Assembly (NCBI GenBank): GCA_963702165.1
Contig: OY969722.1
Coordinates: forward strand, 1,550,001-1,614,000
Reading direction: 5' to 3'
DNA length: 64,000 nt
Source of the DNA: Terrimesophilobacter sp963702165
Lineage (GTDB): Bacteria; Actinomycetota; Actinomycetes; Actinomycetales; Microbacteriaceae
Shown here: in pieces, positions 1 through 8,024 of the stretch
How the letters are laid out: each line of letters starts with the position of its first letter
How positions within the stretch are numbered: position 1 is the first letter of the stretch
Position numbers and translations under genes: made by a program
Notes under the pieces: model-generated
Seen by the model: only the letters and a program-made list of their open reading frames with translations
The model's database searches: none
Told to the model about the DNA's origin: nothing

Positions 1-1
1 C

Positions 2-691
2 AGAGATGCTAGCGACAAGATCATCGACGAGATCAACGAGCGCGCGCTCGAGGTCGCACTCGCCTACAAGGACGCGAACAAGGGCGCCGAGGTCGTCGTC
101 ATGACGATGGGCCCAGAGGATGCAACCGGCACCATCCGCAAGGCTCTCTCGATGGGCGCCGACTCTGGCATCCACATCGCCGATGGGTCGCTGGTCGGCT
201 CGGACTCGGTGTGGAGCGGCGAGGTTCTGGCCGCCGCGCTGAAGCGCGAGCAGTTCGACCTGGTGGTCGCCGGCAACGAGTCGACCGACGGGCGCGGCGG
301 AGTCGTGCCGATCATGATCGCCGAGCGCCTCGGGCTGCCGGCTCTCGGCTCCCTGGACTCTGTGGAGCTGTCGGAAGGGTCGGTGCGCGGTGAACGTGCG
401 ACCGAATCCGGTTCGATGACGGTCAGCTCGCCGCTTCCCGCGGTGATCTCGGTGACCGAGCGGGCGGCCGAGCCGCGTTTCCCCAACTTCAAGGGCATCA
501 TGACCGCTAAGAAGAAGCCGATCAGTGTGCTGTCGCTGTCCGAATTGGGCGTCGCCGAGGCATCCGGTGGCCGCTCGATGGTTCTCTCCACCCAGGAGCG
601 ACCGGCCCGCACCGCCGGCAAGAAGATCGTCGATGACGGAAGCGCCGCGGCACAGCTGGCTGACTTCCTCGCGGCCGAGCGACTGATCTAG
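2..691 (+). CDS. etfB: Electron transfer flavoprotein subunit beta (5' partial)
   Basis: Beta subunit of the heterodimeric electron transfer flavoprotein, a cytoplasmic carrier that collects electrons from acyl-CoA and other flavin dehydrogenases. The frame is open from the left edge (first whole codon at base 2), so 229 residues are visible and roughly the first 30 of a usual 260-residue protein are missing. The segment around GNESTDGRGGVVP and the following AERLGLPALG match the family's nucleotide-binding region. The alpha subunit follows 15 bases later on the same strand, the normal etfBA order. Confidence 0.93.
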   Translation, partial: RDASDKIIDEINERALEVALAYKDANKGAEVVVMTMGPEDATGTIRKALSMGADSGIHIADGSLVGSDSVWSGEVLAAALKREQFDLVVAGNESTDGRGGVVPIMIAERLGLPALGSLDSVELSEGSVRGERATESGSMTVSSPLPAVISVTERAAEPRFPNFKGIMTAKKKPISVLSLSELGVAEASGGRSMVLSTQERPARTAGKKIVDDGSAAAQLADFLAAERLI

Positions 692-706
692 AGAGGGATG
701 CGAAGA

Positions 707-1678
707 ATGTCGAACGTACTTGTACTCGCCGAGGTCACCCCGACGGGCGAGCTCAGCGCCACCGTTCCCTCCCTGCTCGCCGCTGCGGCGAAGCTCGGAA
801 CCCCGGTCGCAGTCGTCGCCACCGCGCCCGGTGTCGGCGGCGCGCTGACCGAGCAGCTCGGCTCGCTGGGAGCGCAGAAGGTCTACCTCGCCGAGACGGA
901 TGCCGCCGGGTCGGTGCTCTCCGGCGCCGCCGCCGACGCCCTGACCTCCGCGGTCGAGGCGCTGCAGCCATCCGCTGTGCTGCTGGCCGGCTCGATCGAC
1001 GGTCGCGAGGCGGCCGCCCGGCTGGCCGTGCGCACCAACGGCGGACTGGTGCACGACGCAGTCGACCTGCGCGCCGACGGCGACAAGGTGGTTGCCACCC
1101 ACTCGGTGTTCGGCGGGGCATACACGGTCGAGTCCACGGTCGAGGGCGGGCTCGCGATCGTCACGGTGCGGCACGGGTCGGTCGAAGGGACGGCGGATGC
1201 CGCCACCCCTGAGATCGTGAACGCCGACGTGAACGTGGACGCGAGCAGGTACGCGGCCATCGACTCGTTCAACAACGTCAAGGCCGAGACCACGCGGCCC
1301 GAACTGCTCGGCGCCGCCAAGGTGGTCTCCGGAGGTCGCGGGCTCGGCTCGAAGGAAGCCTTCGACCTGGTGGAGAAGCTGGCCGACTCGCTCGGCGCTG
1401 CAGTCGGCGCATCCCGCGCGGCAGTCGACGCGGGCTACGTGCCGCAGAGCTACCAGGTCGGGCAGACCGGCGTCTCGGTGTCGCCGCAGCTGTACATCGC
1501 GCTGGGCATCTCCGGCGCGATCCAGCACCGCGCGGGCATGCAGACCGCGAAGACCATCGTCGCGATCAACAAGGACGCTGACGCGCCCATCTTCGAGATC
1601 GCCGACTTCGGGATCGTCGGTGACATCTTCACCATCGTCCCGCAACTCGTCGAAGCCATTGAGGCGCGCGCCAAGTAG
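707..1678 (+). CDS. etfA: Electron transfer flavoprotein subunit alpha
   Basis: FAD-binding alpha subunit of the electron transfer flavoprotein, 323 residues, a normal length. The N-terminal alpha/beta domain begins SNVLVLAEV; the C-terminal FAD domain (residues about 200-320) contains YQVGQTGVSVSP, GISGAIQH and the closing ADFGIVGDIF, all typical. An ATG at 698 directly abuts the purine-rich GAGAGGG (691-697), leaving no spacer, whereas the ATG at 707 lies nine bases after it, so 707 is preferred. It is co-transcribed with etfB upstream and probably with the cytochrome b gene 21 bases downstream. Confidence 0.95.
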   Translation: MSNVLVLAEVTPTGELSATVPSLLAAAAKLGTPVAVVATAPGVGGALTEQLGSLGAQKVYLAETDAAGSVLSGAAADALTSAVEALQPSAVLLAGSIDGREAAARLAVRTNGGLVHDAVDLRADGDKVVATHSVFGGAYTVESTVEGGLAIVTVRHGSVEGTADAATPEIVNADVNVDASRYAAIDSFNNVKAETTRPELLGAAKVVSGGRGLGSKEAFDLVEKLADSLGAAVGASRAAVDAGYVPQSYQVGQTGVSVSPQLYIALGISGAIQHRAGMQTAKTIVAINKDADAPIFEIADFGIVGDIFTIVPQLVEAIEARAK

Positions 1679-1699
1679 GCGCGGAAAGGGTCTGACTGC

Positions 1700-2626
1700 A
1701 TGTCGCCGAAGGTCAAGGACGCACTTCGCCAGTACTGGCCGCTGATCTGGCTGGCGCCGTTCGGCATCATCATGGTCGCATCCGCGGTGCTGATCGCGAT
1801 CACCATCCGCGAGACGCCGCTGGTGCAGGACTTCATGACCACCTACCCGGGGCAGACCGAGCTGCCAGAGTCGGCGCCGGTCGGGTTCCCGGCGTGGCTG
1901 GGCTGGACACACTTCCTGAACGGGCTGATGCTGCTGCTGATCATCCGTTCCGGGTGGATGGTGCGCACCGTGCAGCGACCGGAGGCCTACTGGACTCGCA
2001 ATCCGGCGATCCCGTTCCGCACCAGGAACTCGCCGAAGAAGATCAGCCTCGACCTGTGGTTCCACATCTCGATCGACGTGCTGTGGGTGATCAACGGCGT
2101 GGTGTTCTTCGTGCTGCTGTTCCTCACCGGCCAGTGGATGCGCATCGTCCCCACCAGCTGGGAAGTGTTCCCGAACGCGTTGTCGACCGCGATTCAGTAC
2201 GCTTCGCTCTCCTGGCCGACCGACAACGGATGGGTGAACTACAACAGCCTGCAGGTGCTCGCCTACTTCGTGACCGTGTTCATCGCCACACCGCTGGCAA
2301 TCATCACCGGTGTGCGGATGTCGCCGCTGTGGCCGCGTGACGCCGGGCGCCTGAACAAGGCGTACCCAATCGAGTGGGCACGAGCCATCCACTTCCCCGT
2401 GATGCTGTATTTCGTGCTGTTCATCATCGTGCACGTTGCGCTGGTGTTCGCGACCGGCATCCTGCGGAACCTGAACCACATGTACGCCATGCGCGACGAC
2501 GAGTCGTGGTGGGGCCTGTGGATCTTCGCCGCGAGCGTCGTGGTGATGATCGGCGCGTGGCTCGCCGCGCGGCCCATCATCCTGCGGCCGATCGCTCAGC
2601 TCACCGGAAAGGTGACGAAGAACTAG
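1700..2626 (+). CDS. Membrane cytochrome b/b6-domain protein
   Basis: A 308-residue integral membrane protein resembling the cytochrome b subunits (b561, thiosulfate reductase, formate dehydrogenase gamma type) that pass electrons between quinones and a soluble partner. Hydrophobic helices lie near residues 15-35, 65-85, 125-150, 190-210, 235-255 and 275-290. Candidate heme-ligand histidines fall inside helices (GWTHFLNG, LWFHISID, AIHFPVM, IIVHVAL). It has a good ribosome site (GGAAAGGG) and follows etfA by 21 bases. The molybdopterin oxidoreductase often found beside such subunits is absent, so its partner may be ETF; that is inference. Confidence 0.78.
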   Translation: MSPKVKDALRQYWPLIWLAPFGIIMVASAVLIAITIRETPLVQDFMTTYPGQTELPESAPVGFPAWLGWTHFLNGLMLLLIIRSGWMVRTVQRPEAYWTRNPAIPFRTRNSPKKISLDLWFHISIDVLWVINGVVFFVLLFLTGQWMRIVPTSWEVFPNALSTAIQYASLSWPTDNGWVNYNSLQVLAYFVTVFIATPLAIITGVRMSPLWPRDAGRLNKAYPIEWARAIHFPVMLYFVLFIIVHVALVFATGILRNLNHMYAMRDDESWWGLWIFAASVVVMIGAWLAARPIILRPIAQLTGKVTKN

Positions 2627-2675
2627 GGCTGCTGGGGCCCCGCTCGCCCCCAACCGGTGGTCGAGCGCCCATTGC

Positions 2676-2965
2676 TGGTCGACCCTGTCGAGACCTCACG
2701 CGCGGGTGCACCACCCACGCGCGGGTCCAATTCGACCCGCGCACGGAGGTTCGACCCGCGCGACCGCGCCCGCACGCTCGCGCGGGACTTTCGTGCCCGC
2801 GCGGGTGTTGCAACACCCGCGCCAGGACAATTCACCCGCGCGAGTGAGCGCCGCGGTGATCGGCGCCAGTTGGTGGTCGAGCTTGTCGAGACCTCACGCG
2901 CGGGTGGATTGTTCACGCGCGGGTCGAATTCGACCCGCGCGTGGGAGTTCGACCCGCGTCACCGG
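2676..2965. repeat. Palindrome-rich intergenic repeat block (family A plus family B)
   Basis: This spacer lies between the convergent cytochrome b and marR genes. It holds a perfect 28-bp palindrome at 2915-2942 with centre GGGTCGAATTCGACCC, several degenerate versions of its CGCGCGGGT arm from 2698 on, and two copies of a GGTCGA-N5-GTCGAGACC motif (near 2679 and 2875). The second of these recurs inverted at 46.85 and 46.98 kb. No run of T follows, so a simple intrinsic terminator is not obvious. Confidence 0.75.
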
Positions 2966-2996
2966 ATCAGGTCTCGGCCCCCGCCCGACACCGGGG

Positions 2997-3494
2997 TCAG
3001 CTCTCGTAGTGGCTCAACCACTTCGTGAGGAGGGTCTCGAGTTGTGCCCGCTCCGACGCGGTCAGCGCCGACACCAGCCTCTTCTCGTTCGCAGCGTGTG
3101 CGGTGAAGGCGCGATCGATCAGCTCGCGCCCGGCATCCGTCAACGCCACAACGCGCGCACGCCCGTCGGCCTCACTGCGGCGCCGATTGACGAGCCCGGC
3201 CTTGACCAATCGGTCAATGCGCTTCGTCATCGCGCCGGTCGTCACCATGGTGTGGTCAGCGAGCTCCCCCGGTGCGAGCTCGAACGGCGGTCCCGAGCGC
3301 CGCAGCGTCGCCAGCACATCGAAATCGCCCTCCCCGAGCCCGAAATCCCGATACACCGCAACCAGCTCCTCGGTGAGGAAGTTGCCGAGCCGATGCAACC
3401 GGCCGATGACGCCTTGCGGACTCACATCCAGATCGGGCCGCTCCACCGCCCATGCCTGCTGGATACGCGCGACGTGATCGGTCATTTCGGTCAT
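2997..3494 (-). CDS. MarR family transcriptional regulator
   Basis: A 165-residue winged-helix dimeric repressor of the MarR family. The core (residues about 45-120) shows DFDVLATLRRSGPPFELAPG, then TTGAMTKRIDRLVKAGLV (recognition helix and wing entry) and the family's DGRARVVALTDAGREL wing. It is transcribed divergently from the EamA transporter gene, 39 bases between starts, with two palindromic operator-like repeats in the gap. It therefore probably represses itself and the transporter. The start MTEM at 3494 is used; an in-frame ATG at 3485 is possible. Confidence 0.93.
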   Translation of the reverse strand: MTEMTDHVARIQQAWAVERPDLDVSPQGVIGRLHRLGNFLTEELVAVYRDFGLGEGDFDVLATLRRSGPPFELAPGELADHTMVTTGAMTKRIDRLVKAGLVNRRRSEADGRARVVALTDAGRELIDRAFTAHAANEKRLVSALTASERAQLETLLTKWLSHYES

Positions 3495-3503
3495 GACTGG
3501 ATT

Positions 3504-3540
3504 ATATCTTCCAAGGAAGTTATTATATCTTCCATGGAAG
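3504..3540. promoter_or_regulatory. Predicted MarR operator, two 16-bp repeats
   Basis: ATATCTTCCAAGGAAG starts at 3504 and ATATCTTCCATGGAAG at 3525; the core CTTCCATGGAAG of the second is a perfect 12-bp palindrome. The copies start 21 bp apart, two helical turns, so two dimers could bind on the same face. The second copy contains the ATG of the downstream transporter gene. Confidence 0.75.
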
Positions 3541-4445
3541 GTACTTGGCGCTGGCTCCTCATCACCGCGATCGCACCCATCGCGTGGGGCGCAAGCTACT
3601 GGGTGACGGCGGCGTTCCTCCCGCCGGACTACCCGCTCTGGGCCGCAGTCATCCGGGCGCTCCCCGGCGGAATCGTCGTCTGGCTGCTCTCGCGGAAGCT
3701 GCCGACCGGCTCCTGGTGGTGGAAGTCGGCGGTGCTCGGCATCCTCAACGTCGGCGCGTTCTTCGTGCTCGTCTACGTCGCGGCGCAGCTGCTGCCGTCC
3801 AGCATCGCCACCACCCTGATGGCGACGTCCCCCGCGGTGATGATGTTCCTCGCCTGGCCGCTGCTCGCCGAACGTCCCAAGCTGCTCCCCCTTATCGGCG
3901 CCGCCCTCGGCTTCGTCGGCGTCTGCGCCACCCTGCTCACCGGCACAGAGCAGGTGAACCTTCTGGGCGCGGCCGCCGCACTGACCGCGATGATGATGTC
4001 GTCTGTCGGCTACATCCTCACCAAGAAGTGGGGAACGGATGTCGACGTGTACTCCCAGTCCTCATGGCAGTTGATCGCGGGTGGGCTCTTCGTGATTCCC
4101 TTCGCGTTCGCGCTCGAGGGCGCCCCGCCTGCCCTCGGCGGCACCGAACTGCTCGCGTTCGGCTTCCTGTCGTTCATCGCGACCGGGCTGGCCTATGTCG
4201 CGTGGTTCACCGGACTGAAGCACCTCAGCGCTGGCGCGGTGGGCTTGGTCGGATTGCTCAACCCGGTGGCCGGCGTCCTGCTCGGCGTGCTGGTCGCATC
4301 CGAGTCGCTGAGCCTTCTGCAGGGCGCGGGGATCGCCGTCGTGCTCGCCGGGATCCTCATCGGGCAGCCGATCGTCTCGCGGGCAGTGGAGCGTCGCAGG
4401 GTCGCGTCCCGCGAGCGCGAATTGACGACGGCAAGCGCACGCTAG
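3534..4445 (+). CDS. EamA (DMT) family transporter
   Basis: A 303-residue inner-membrane drug/metabolite transporter with ten predicted helices arranged as two EamA repeats. The first half runs from WLLITAIAPIAWG; the second starts near AAAALTAMMMSSVGYILTKKWG. Late residues include GLVGLLNPVAGVLLG, typical of the last helices. Substrate is unknown. The ATG at 3534 sits inside the second operator palindrome. The nearest purine-rich segment, AAGGAAG in the first repeat, is about 14 bases upstream, so translation may be weak or leaderless when derepressed. Control by the divergent MarR protein is likely. Confidence 0.9.
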   Translation: MEGTWRWLLITAIAPIAWGASYWVTAAFLPPDYPLWAAVIRALPGGIVVWLLSRKLPTGSWWWKSAVLGILNVGAFFVLVYVAAQLLPSSIATTLMATSPAVMMFLAWPLLAERPKLLPLIGAALGFVGVCATLLTGTEQVNLLGAAAALTAMMMSSVGYILTKKWGTDVDVYSQSSWQLIAGGLFVIPFAFALEGAPPALGGTELLAFGFLSFIATGLAYVAWFTGLKHLSAGAVGLVGLLNPVAGVLLGVLVASESLSLLQGAGIAVVLAGILIGQPIVSRAVERRRVASRERELTTASAR

Positions 4446-4684
4446 CTGACTGCCCACGGGCTGTCATTGGCTCGCCCGGATGACCGCCCTCCCGAGCGCG
4501 AATACGAGCCCGCCGGCCATCAGCCACGAGAGCCTCCGGGTTGGCCGATCCCGGCCAGCGTCACACGGCGCCCGCGCGCACGGTCGGAATCTCGTAAAGC
4601 TCCCCCGCACCTCTCAGCGTGCGCTCACGGCCGGTTGCCCGCCAGATGCCCGAGAATACGGCCATCCGAGGGAAGGACAACACC

Positions 4685-5071
4685 ATGACCATCACGCACA
4701 TCAACCCTGCGACGCTGCACGCCAACCCGGTCTTCTCGAACGGGATCCTGGTCAGCGGGGGCGGCAACCTGCTCTTCGTCGGCGGCCAGAATGGAACGGA
4801 TGCCTCTGGCGCGATCACCGGGGACGTCGCGCAGCAGTCGGCTCAAGCGACCCGGAATGTGCTCGAAGTGGTGAGCGCTGCGGGCGGGACCGTCGAGAAC
4901 ATCATCAAGCTGACCATCTACCTGGTGACCGGGGCGGATCTCCAGGCGGCATACACCGCTGCGATCGAGGTGTGGGGCTCCCATCCGACGACACTGAGCA
5001 TGCTGCAGGTGGCCGGCCTCGGGCGGCCAGAGGCCCTAATCGAGCTCGATGCGGTCGCCGTGATCGGCTGA
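4685..5071 (+). CDS. RidA/YjgF family protein
   Basis: A 128-residue protein of the RidA (YER057c/YjgF/UK114) family, cytoplasmic trimers that often hydrolyse reactive enamine/imine intermediates. Family features: NLLFVGGQNGTDASG, the AQATRNVLEVV helix, IIKLTIYLV and the C-terminal RPEALIELDAVAVI. The canonical CRxxL arginine segment is not clearly present (here LGRPEALIELDA), so deaminase activity is uncertain. A ribosome site GGAAGGA lies ten bases before the ATG. The 239-base gap upstream has only a possible minus-strand membrane-protein scrap (about 4470-4530). Confidence 0.88.
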   Translation: MTITHINPATLHANPVFSNGILVSGGGNLLFVGGQNGTDASGAITGDVAQQSAQATRNVLEVVSAAGGTVENIIKLTIYLVTGADLQAAYTAAIEVWGSHPTTLSMLQVAGLGRPEALIELDAVAVIG

Positions 5072-5084
5072 TCAAGGTGCCGGA

Positions 5085-6095
5085 TTACGCCTTCGCCCAC
5101 TCCAGCAGCTGCTCGCGCGGCCAGGTCGTGATGATGCGCTCGGCCGGGATGCCGCGCGCCGCCGCCCGTTCCGCCCCGTAGTCGAGGAACGCCAGCTGCC
5201 CTGGGGCGTGCGCGTCGCTGTCGATGCTGAACAGGCATCCGGCCTCCAGCGCCAGATCGATCAGCTCGTCCGGCGGGTCCTGCCGCTCCGGTCGGCTGTT
5301 GATCTCCACCGCGACATTGTTCTCGGCGCACGCCGCGAACACGGCCTCGGCATCGAACTCCGACTGCGGCCGGGTGCCCCTCGACCCCATCACCAGGCGT
5401 CCGGTGCAATGCCCGAGCACGTTGGTGTGCGGATCGCGGATGCCGCCGAGCATCCGTTTCGTCATCGTCGCCTTGTCGGAGCGCAGCTTGGAGTGCACGC
5501 TCGCCACGACGATGTCGAGCCGGTCGAGCATCTCCGTGGTCTGGTCGAGTTGGCCGGACTCCAAGATGTCGACCTCGATGCCCTTCAGCAGCGTGAACCC
5601 GTCCTCACCGGCGTTGATACCGTCGACGATGCCGAGTTGTTCGGTGAGCCGCTCCACGCTGAGCCCGTTCGCGATGGTGAGGTTCGGCGAGTGGTCGGTG
5701 AGCGCGATGTACTCCCGTCCGAGCGCCTTCGCCGCAGCAACCATGAGCTCGATCGCGGCGTACCCGTCTGACCACTCGCTGTGCGTGTGCAGGTCGCCGC
5801 GAAGCGCTGCGCGGAGCTCGCCGCCGCCCTCGGTGAGTGGTCGAGCCCGCTGGCGCAAGTCCTCCAGATAGACCGGCACCTGCCCGTCGAGGGCCTGGCT
5901 GATCACCTCAAACGTGCGGTCGCCGATCCCCTTCATCCGCTTCAGCCGGCCATCGCGCAGCCGCGCGGTCAGCTCCTCGGTGTCGAACTCGCCAATGGCC
6001 TTCGCCGCGCGACGGAACGCCTGAATCTTGAAAGACGGCGCGAGGTCGCGCTCCAGCCAGAAGGCGATCTCGTCGAGCGCGGCAACCGGGTCCAT
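5085..6095 (-). CDS. PHP-domain protein with N-terminal helix-hairpin-helix (PolX-like)
   Basis: A 336-residue protein resembling the C-terminal half of bacterial PolX: a polymerase-beta-like helix-hairpin-helix part (residues about 1-80, with MKGIGDRTFEVI) followed by a PHP phosphoesterase domain. PHP metal ligands are visible in GDLHTHSEWSDG, ALTDHSPN, VASVHSK, GHCTGRLV and SIDSDAHAPGQL. There is no nucleotidyltransferase domain, so it is probably a phosphatase or nuclease rather than a polymerase. The start is the ATG at 6095; the upstream frame is open but looks non-coding. Confidence 0.87.
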   Translation of the reverse strand: MDPVAALDEIAFWLERDLAPSFKIQAFRRAAKAIGEFDTEELTARLRDGRLKRMKGIGDRTFEVISQALDGQVPVYLEDLRQRARPLTEGGGELRAALRGDLHTHSEWSDGYAAIELMVAAAKALGREYIALTDHSPNLTIANGLSVERLTEQLGIVDGINAGEDGFTLLKGIEVDILESGQLDQTTEMLDRLDIVVASVHSKLRSDKATMTKRMLGGIRDPHTNVLGHCTGRLVMGSRGTRPQSEFDAEAVFAACAENNVAVEINSRPERQDPPDELIDLALEAGCLFSIDSDAHAPGQLAFLDYGAERAAARGIPAERIITTWPREQLLEWAKA

Positions 6096-6232
6096 GTGTC
6101 CATCATGCGACGGATGGCCTTCAAACCGTACGAGCAATGCTCCGCTCACCCGGCGAAACGGCTCCCGTATAGTTGCGAGGTCAGCTAGAACGACGGTGTT
6201 CCTCAGCGGCGAGGCGGCGAGAGGGGCACAGC

Positions 6233-7423
6233 GTGGAAAGCGGCAACCAGAGACTCTGGACCGGCCGTTTCCTGCTCGCGATCGCAACCAACTTCTTCGT
6301 CGCGATGGTCTTTTACCTGCCGATGACGACCATGGCGCTGTACGCGGTCGAGCGTTTCCACGCATCCGACAGCCTGGCCGGTCTGGCCTCAAGCGCGTTC
6401 ATCATCGGCGCCGTCATCGCGCGAATCTTCGCGGGGAAACTGCTCGATCTAGTCGGGCGTCGCCGGATGCTGCTGACGGCACTCCTCGCGTACTCGGTGG
6501 TGGCGCTGTTCTACGCGCCCACCGACGATCTCTCGGTGCTGATCGTCATTCGCGTCGTCCACGGCATCGCGTTTGGCGCCGCGGCGACTGTGCTCGCGGC
6601 ATCCGTGATCAGCCTGATCCCGTTCACACGCCGCGGAGAAGGCGTCGGCTACTTCGGCTTGTCGGCGACCCTGGGCACAGCGATCGGCCCATTCGTCGCG
6701 GTGGTGCTCGTCAACGGGTTTGGCTACGACTGGCTCTTCGCCTTCACCACCGGCTGCGCGGTCGCTGCGCTGCTGCTCGGGCTGTTCCTGCGCCTGCCGG
6801 AGCGCATCCCGACCGGAGACGAGCGCGCCAATCGCTGGCGGCTTCGCGTCAGCGACATGCTCGACCCGTGGGCGCTGCCTATCTCGCTGGTGATGCTGCT
6901 CGGCGGAATCGCGATCTCGGGAGTGCTGGCCTTCCTGAACTCCTATGCGAACGCGGAGGACATGGTGGAGGCGGCGAGCTACTTCTTCCTGATCTACGCC
7001 GGCGGAGTCGTCGTGTCGCGGCTGATTGTCGGCCGGATGCAGGACCGGTACGGCGACAACGTCGTGATCTATCCGACCCTCGGGCTGTTCGCCGCCGGAC
7101 TGGTCGTGATCGGGATGGCGCCGAACGGCTTTGTCTTGATCCTCGGGGGCGCGCTGCTCGGGCTCGGATTCGGCGGCCTGCTGCCATCCGGACAGGTGAT
7201 CGCGGTCAGTCTCGCCCCGGATCATCGTGTCGGCACCGCGACCGCTACCTATTACTTAATGCTGGATGCGGGCAGCGGATTCGGCCCGATGGTGCTCGGT
7301 CTGCTCATTCCGCACACCGGCTATCACGGCATGTACGGGCTGCTCGCCGGCGTCGTGGTCGTGGCGATGGCGCTGTATCACTTCCTGCACGGGCACAAGC
7401 GGCGCGGCGAAGCGCTCGCCTGA
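6233..7423 (+). CDS. MFS transporter
   Basis: A 396-residue major facilitator superfamily carrier with 12 predicted helices. The loop between helices 2 and 3 reads GKLLDLVGRRRML, the classic family motif, and the equivalent in the second half is VGRMQDRYGDNV. Substrate cannot be told. The start is the GTG at 6233, preceded by GAGAGGGG eight bases upstream; longer in-frame extensions overlap the PHP gene's promoter region. It is transcribed away from that gene. Confidence 0.9.
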   Translation: MESGNQRLWTGRFLLAIATNFFVAMVFYLPMTTMALYAVERFHASDSLAGLASSAFIIGAVIARIFAGKLLDLVGRRRMLLTALLAYSVVALFYAPTDDLSVLIVIRVVHGIAFGAAATVLAASVISLIPFTRRGEGVGYFGLSATLGTAIGPFVAVVLVNGFGYDWLFAFTTGCAVAALLLGLFLRLPERIPTGDERANRWRLRVSDMLDPWALPISLVMLLGGIAISGVLAFLNSYANAEDMVEAASYFFLIYAGGVVVSRLIVGRMQDRYGDNVVIYPTLGLFAAGLVVIGMAPNGFVLILGGALLGLGFGGLLPSGQVIAVSLAPDHRVGTATATYYLMLDAGSGFGPMVLGLLIPHTGYHGMYGLLAGVVVVAMALYHFLHGHKRRGEALA

Positions 7424-7426
7424 GCT

Positions 7427-7942
7427 TCAGCGCCTGCGTTCGATGATGCCGCGCACGAACGCGGCCTGCCCGGCGTGCTGCAGGTCGTCGGCGATCACGC
7501 TGACGAGTCGCACGGCGAGGGTGACGGGCGGGTCCCACGAGGTGTCGACAATCCGGTCGAATTCGTCGTCGTCGAGCGTGCCGACGTACTCGACGGTGCG
7601 CGCGTGCACGGCGTCGTGGTAGCCAAGGAGCTGCTCAGCGGTGACCCCGGCGAGCGCCGCGACGTCGGCCGACCGGTGCCCGTAGCCGGTTGAGGCGACG
7701 TTGAAGGGCAGGCCGAACCGATCGGCCCAACCCGCGGAGGTCCACAGCTGCTCGGTCCCGGCGACGCCCGCGACGTGGTCGTCCTGGATGCGGGTGAGGT
7801 GCCAGATCAGCCACCCGATCGAGTTGGCGTCCGGGTCGAGACGGTGCGCGAGCTGGTCAGCACCGAGCCCGGACACCGCGTGATGGACGGAATCGCGGAC
7901 CCGGCCGAAGGCATCCGTCAGCACGTCTGTTGCGATCGACAT
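7427..7942 (-). CDS. DinB superfamily protein (DUF664-like)
   Basis: A 171-residue four-helix-bundle protein of the DinB/YfiT metal-dependent superfamily, which in actinobacteria includes mycothiol-dependent transferases. The expected metal histidines appear in WLIWHLTRIQDDH (residues about 45-58) and in the late DDLQHAGQAAFVRG. Its stop lies three bases from the stop of the convergent MFS gene. The specific reaction is unknown. Confidence 0.88.
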   Translation of the reverse strand: MSIATDVLTDAFGRVRDSVHHAVSGLGADQLAHRLDPDANSIGWLIWHLTRIQDDHVAGVAGTEQLWTSAGWADRFGLPFNVASTGYGHRSADVAALAGVTAEQLLGYHDAVHARTVEYVGTLDDDEFDRIVDTSWDPPVTLAVRLVSVIADDLQHAGQAAFVRGIIERRR

Positions 7943-8024
7943 GGCTCCACTCTGTGCCCGTGACCTGCGTGCTGTCTACCGGCTAACTGGACCGCGGGGC
8001 ACGCGAAGTCCCTATGCTCGTCGC

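Noticed and set aside
2676..2965. CRISPR-like array
   Set aside because: Repeats are irregular in spacing and orientation, palindromic throughout, and there is no cas gene in the window.
4470..4530. Minus-strand membrane-protein-like scrap (LMAGGLVFALG) after the EamA gene
   Set aside because: Too short and without a start, a ribosome site or a family match to be called a gene or a firm remnant.
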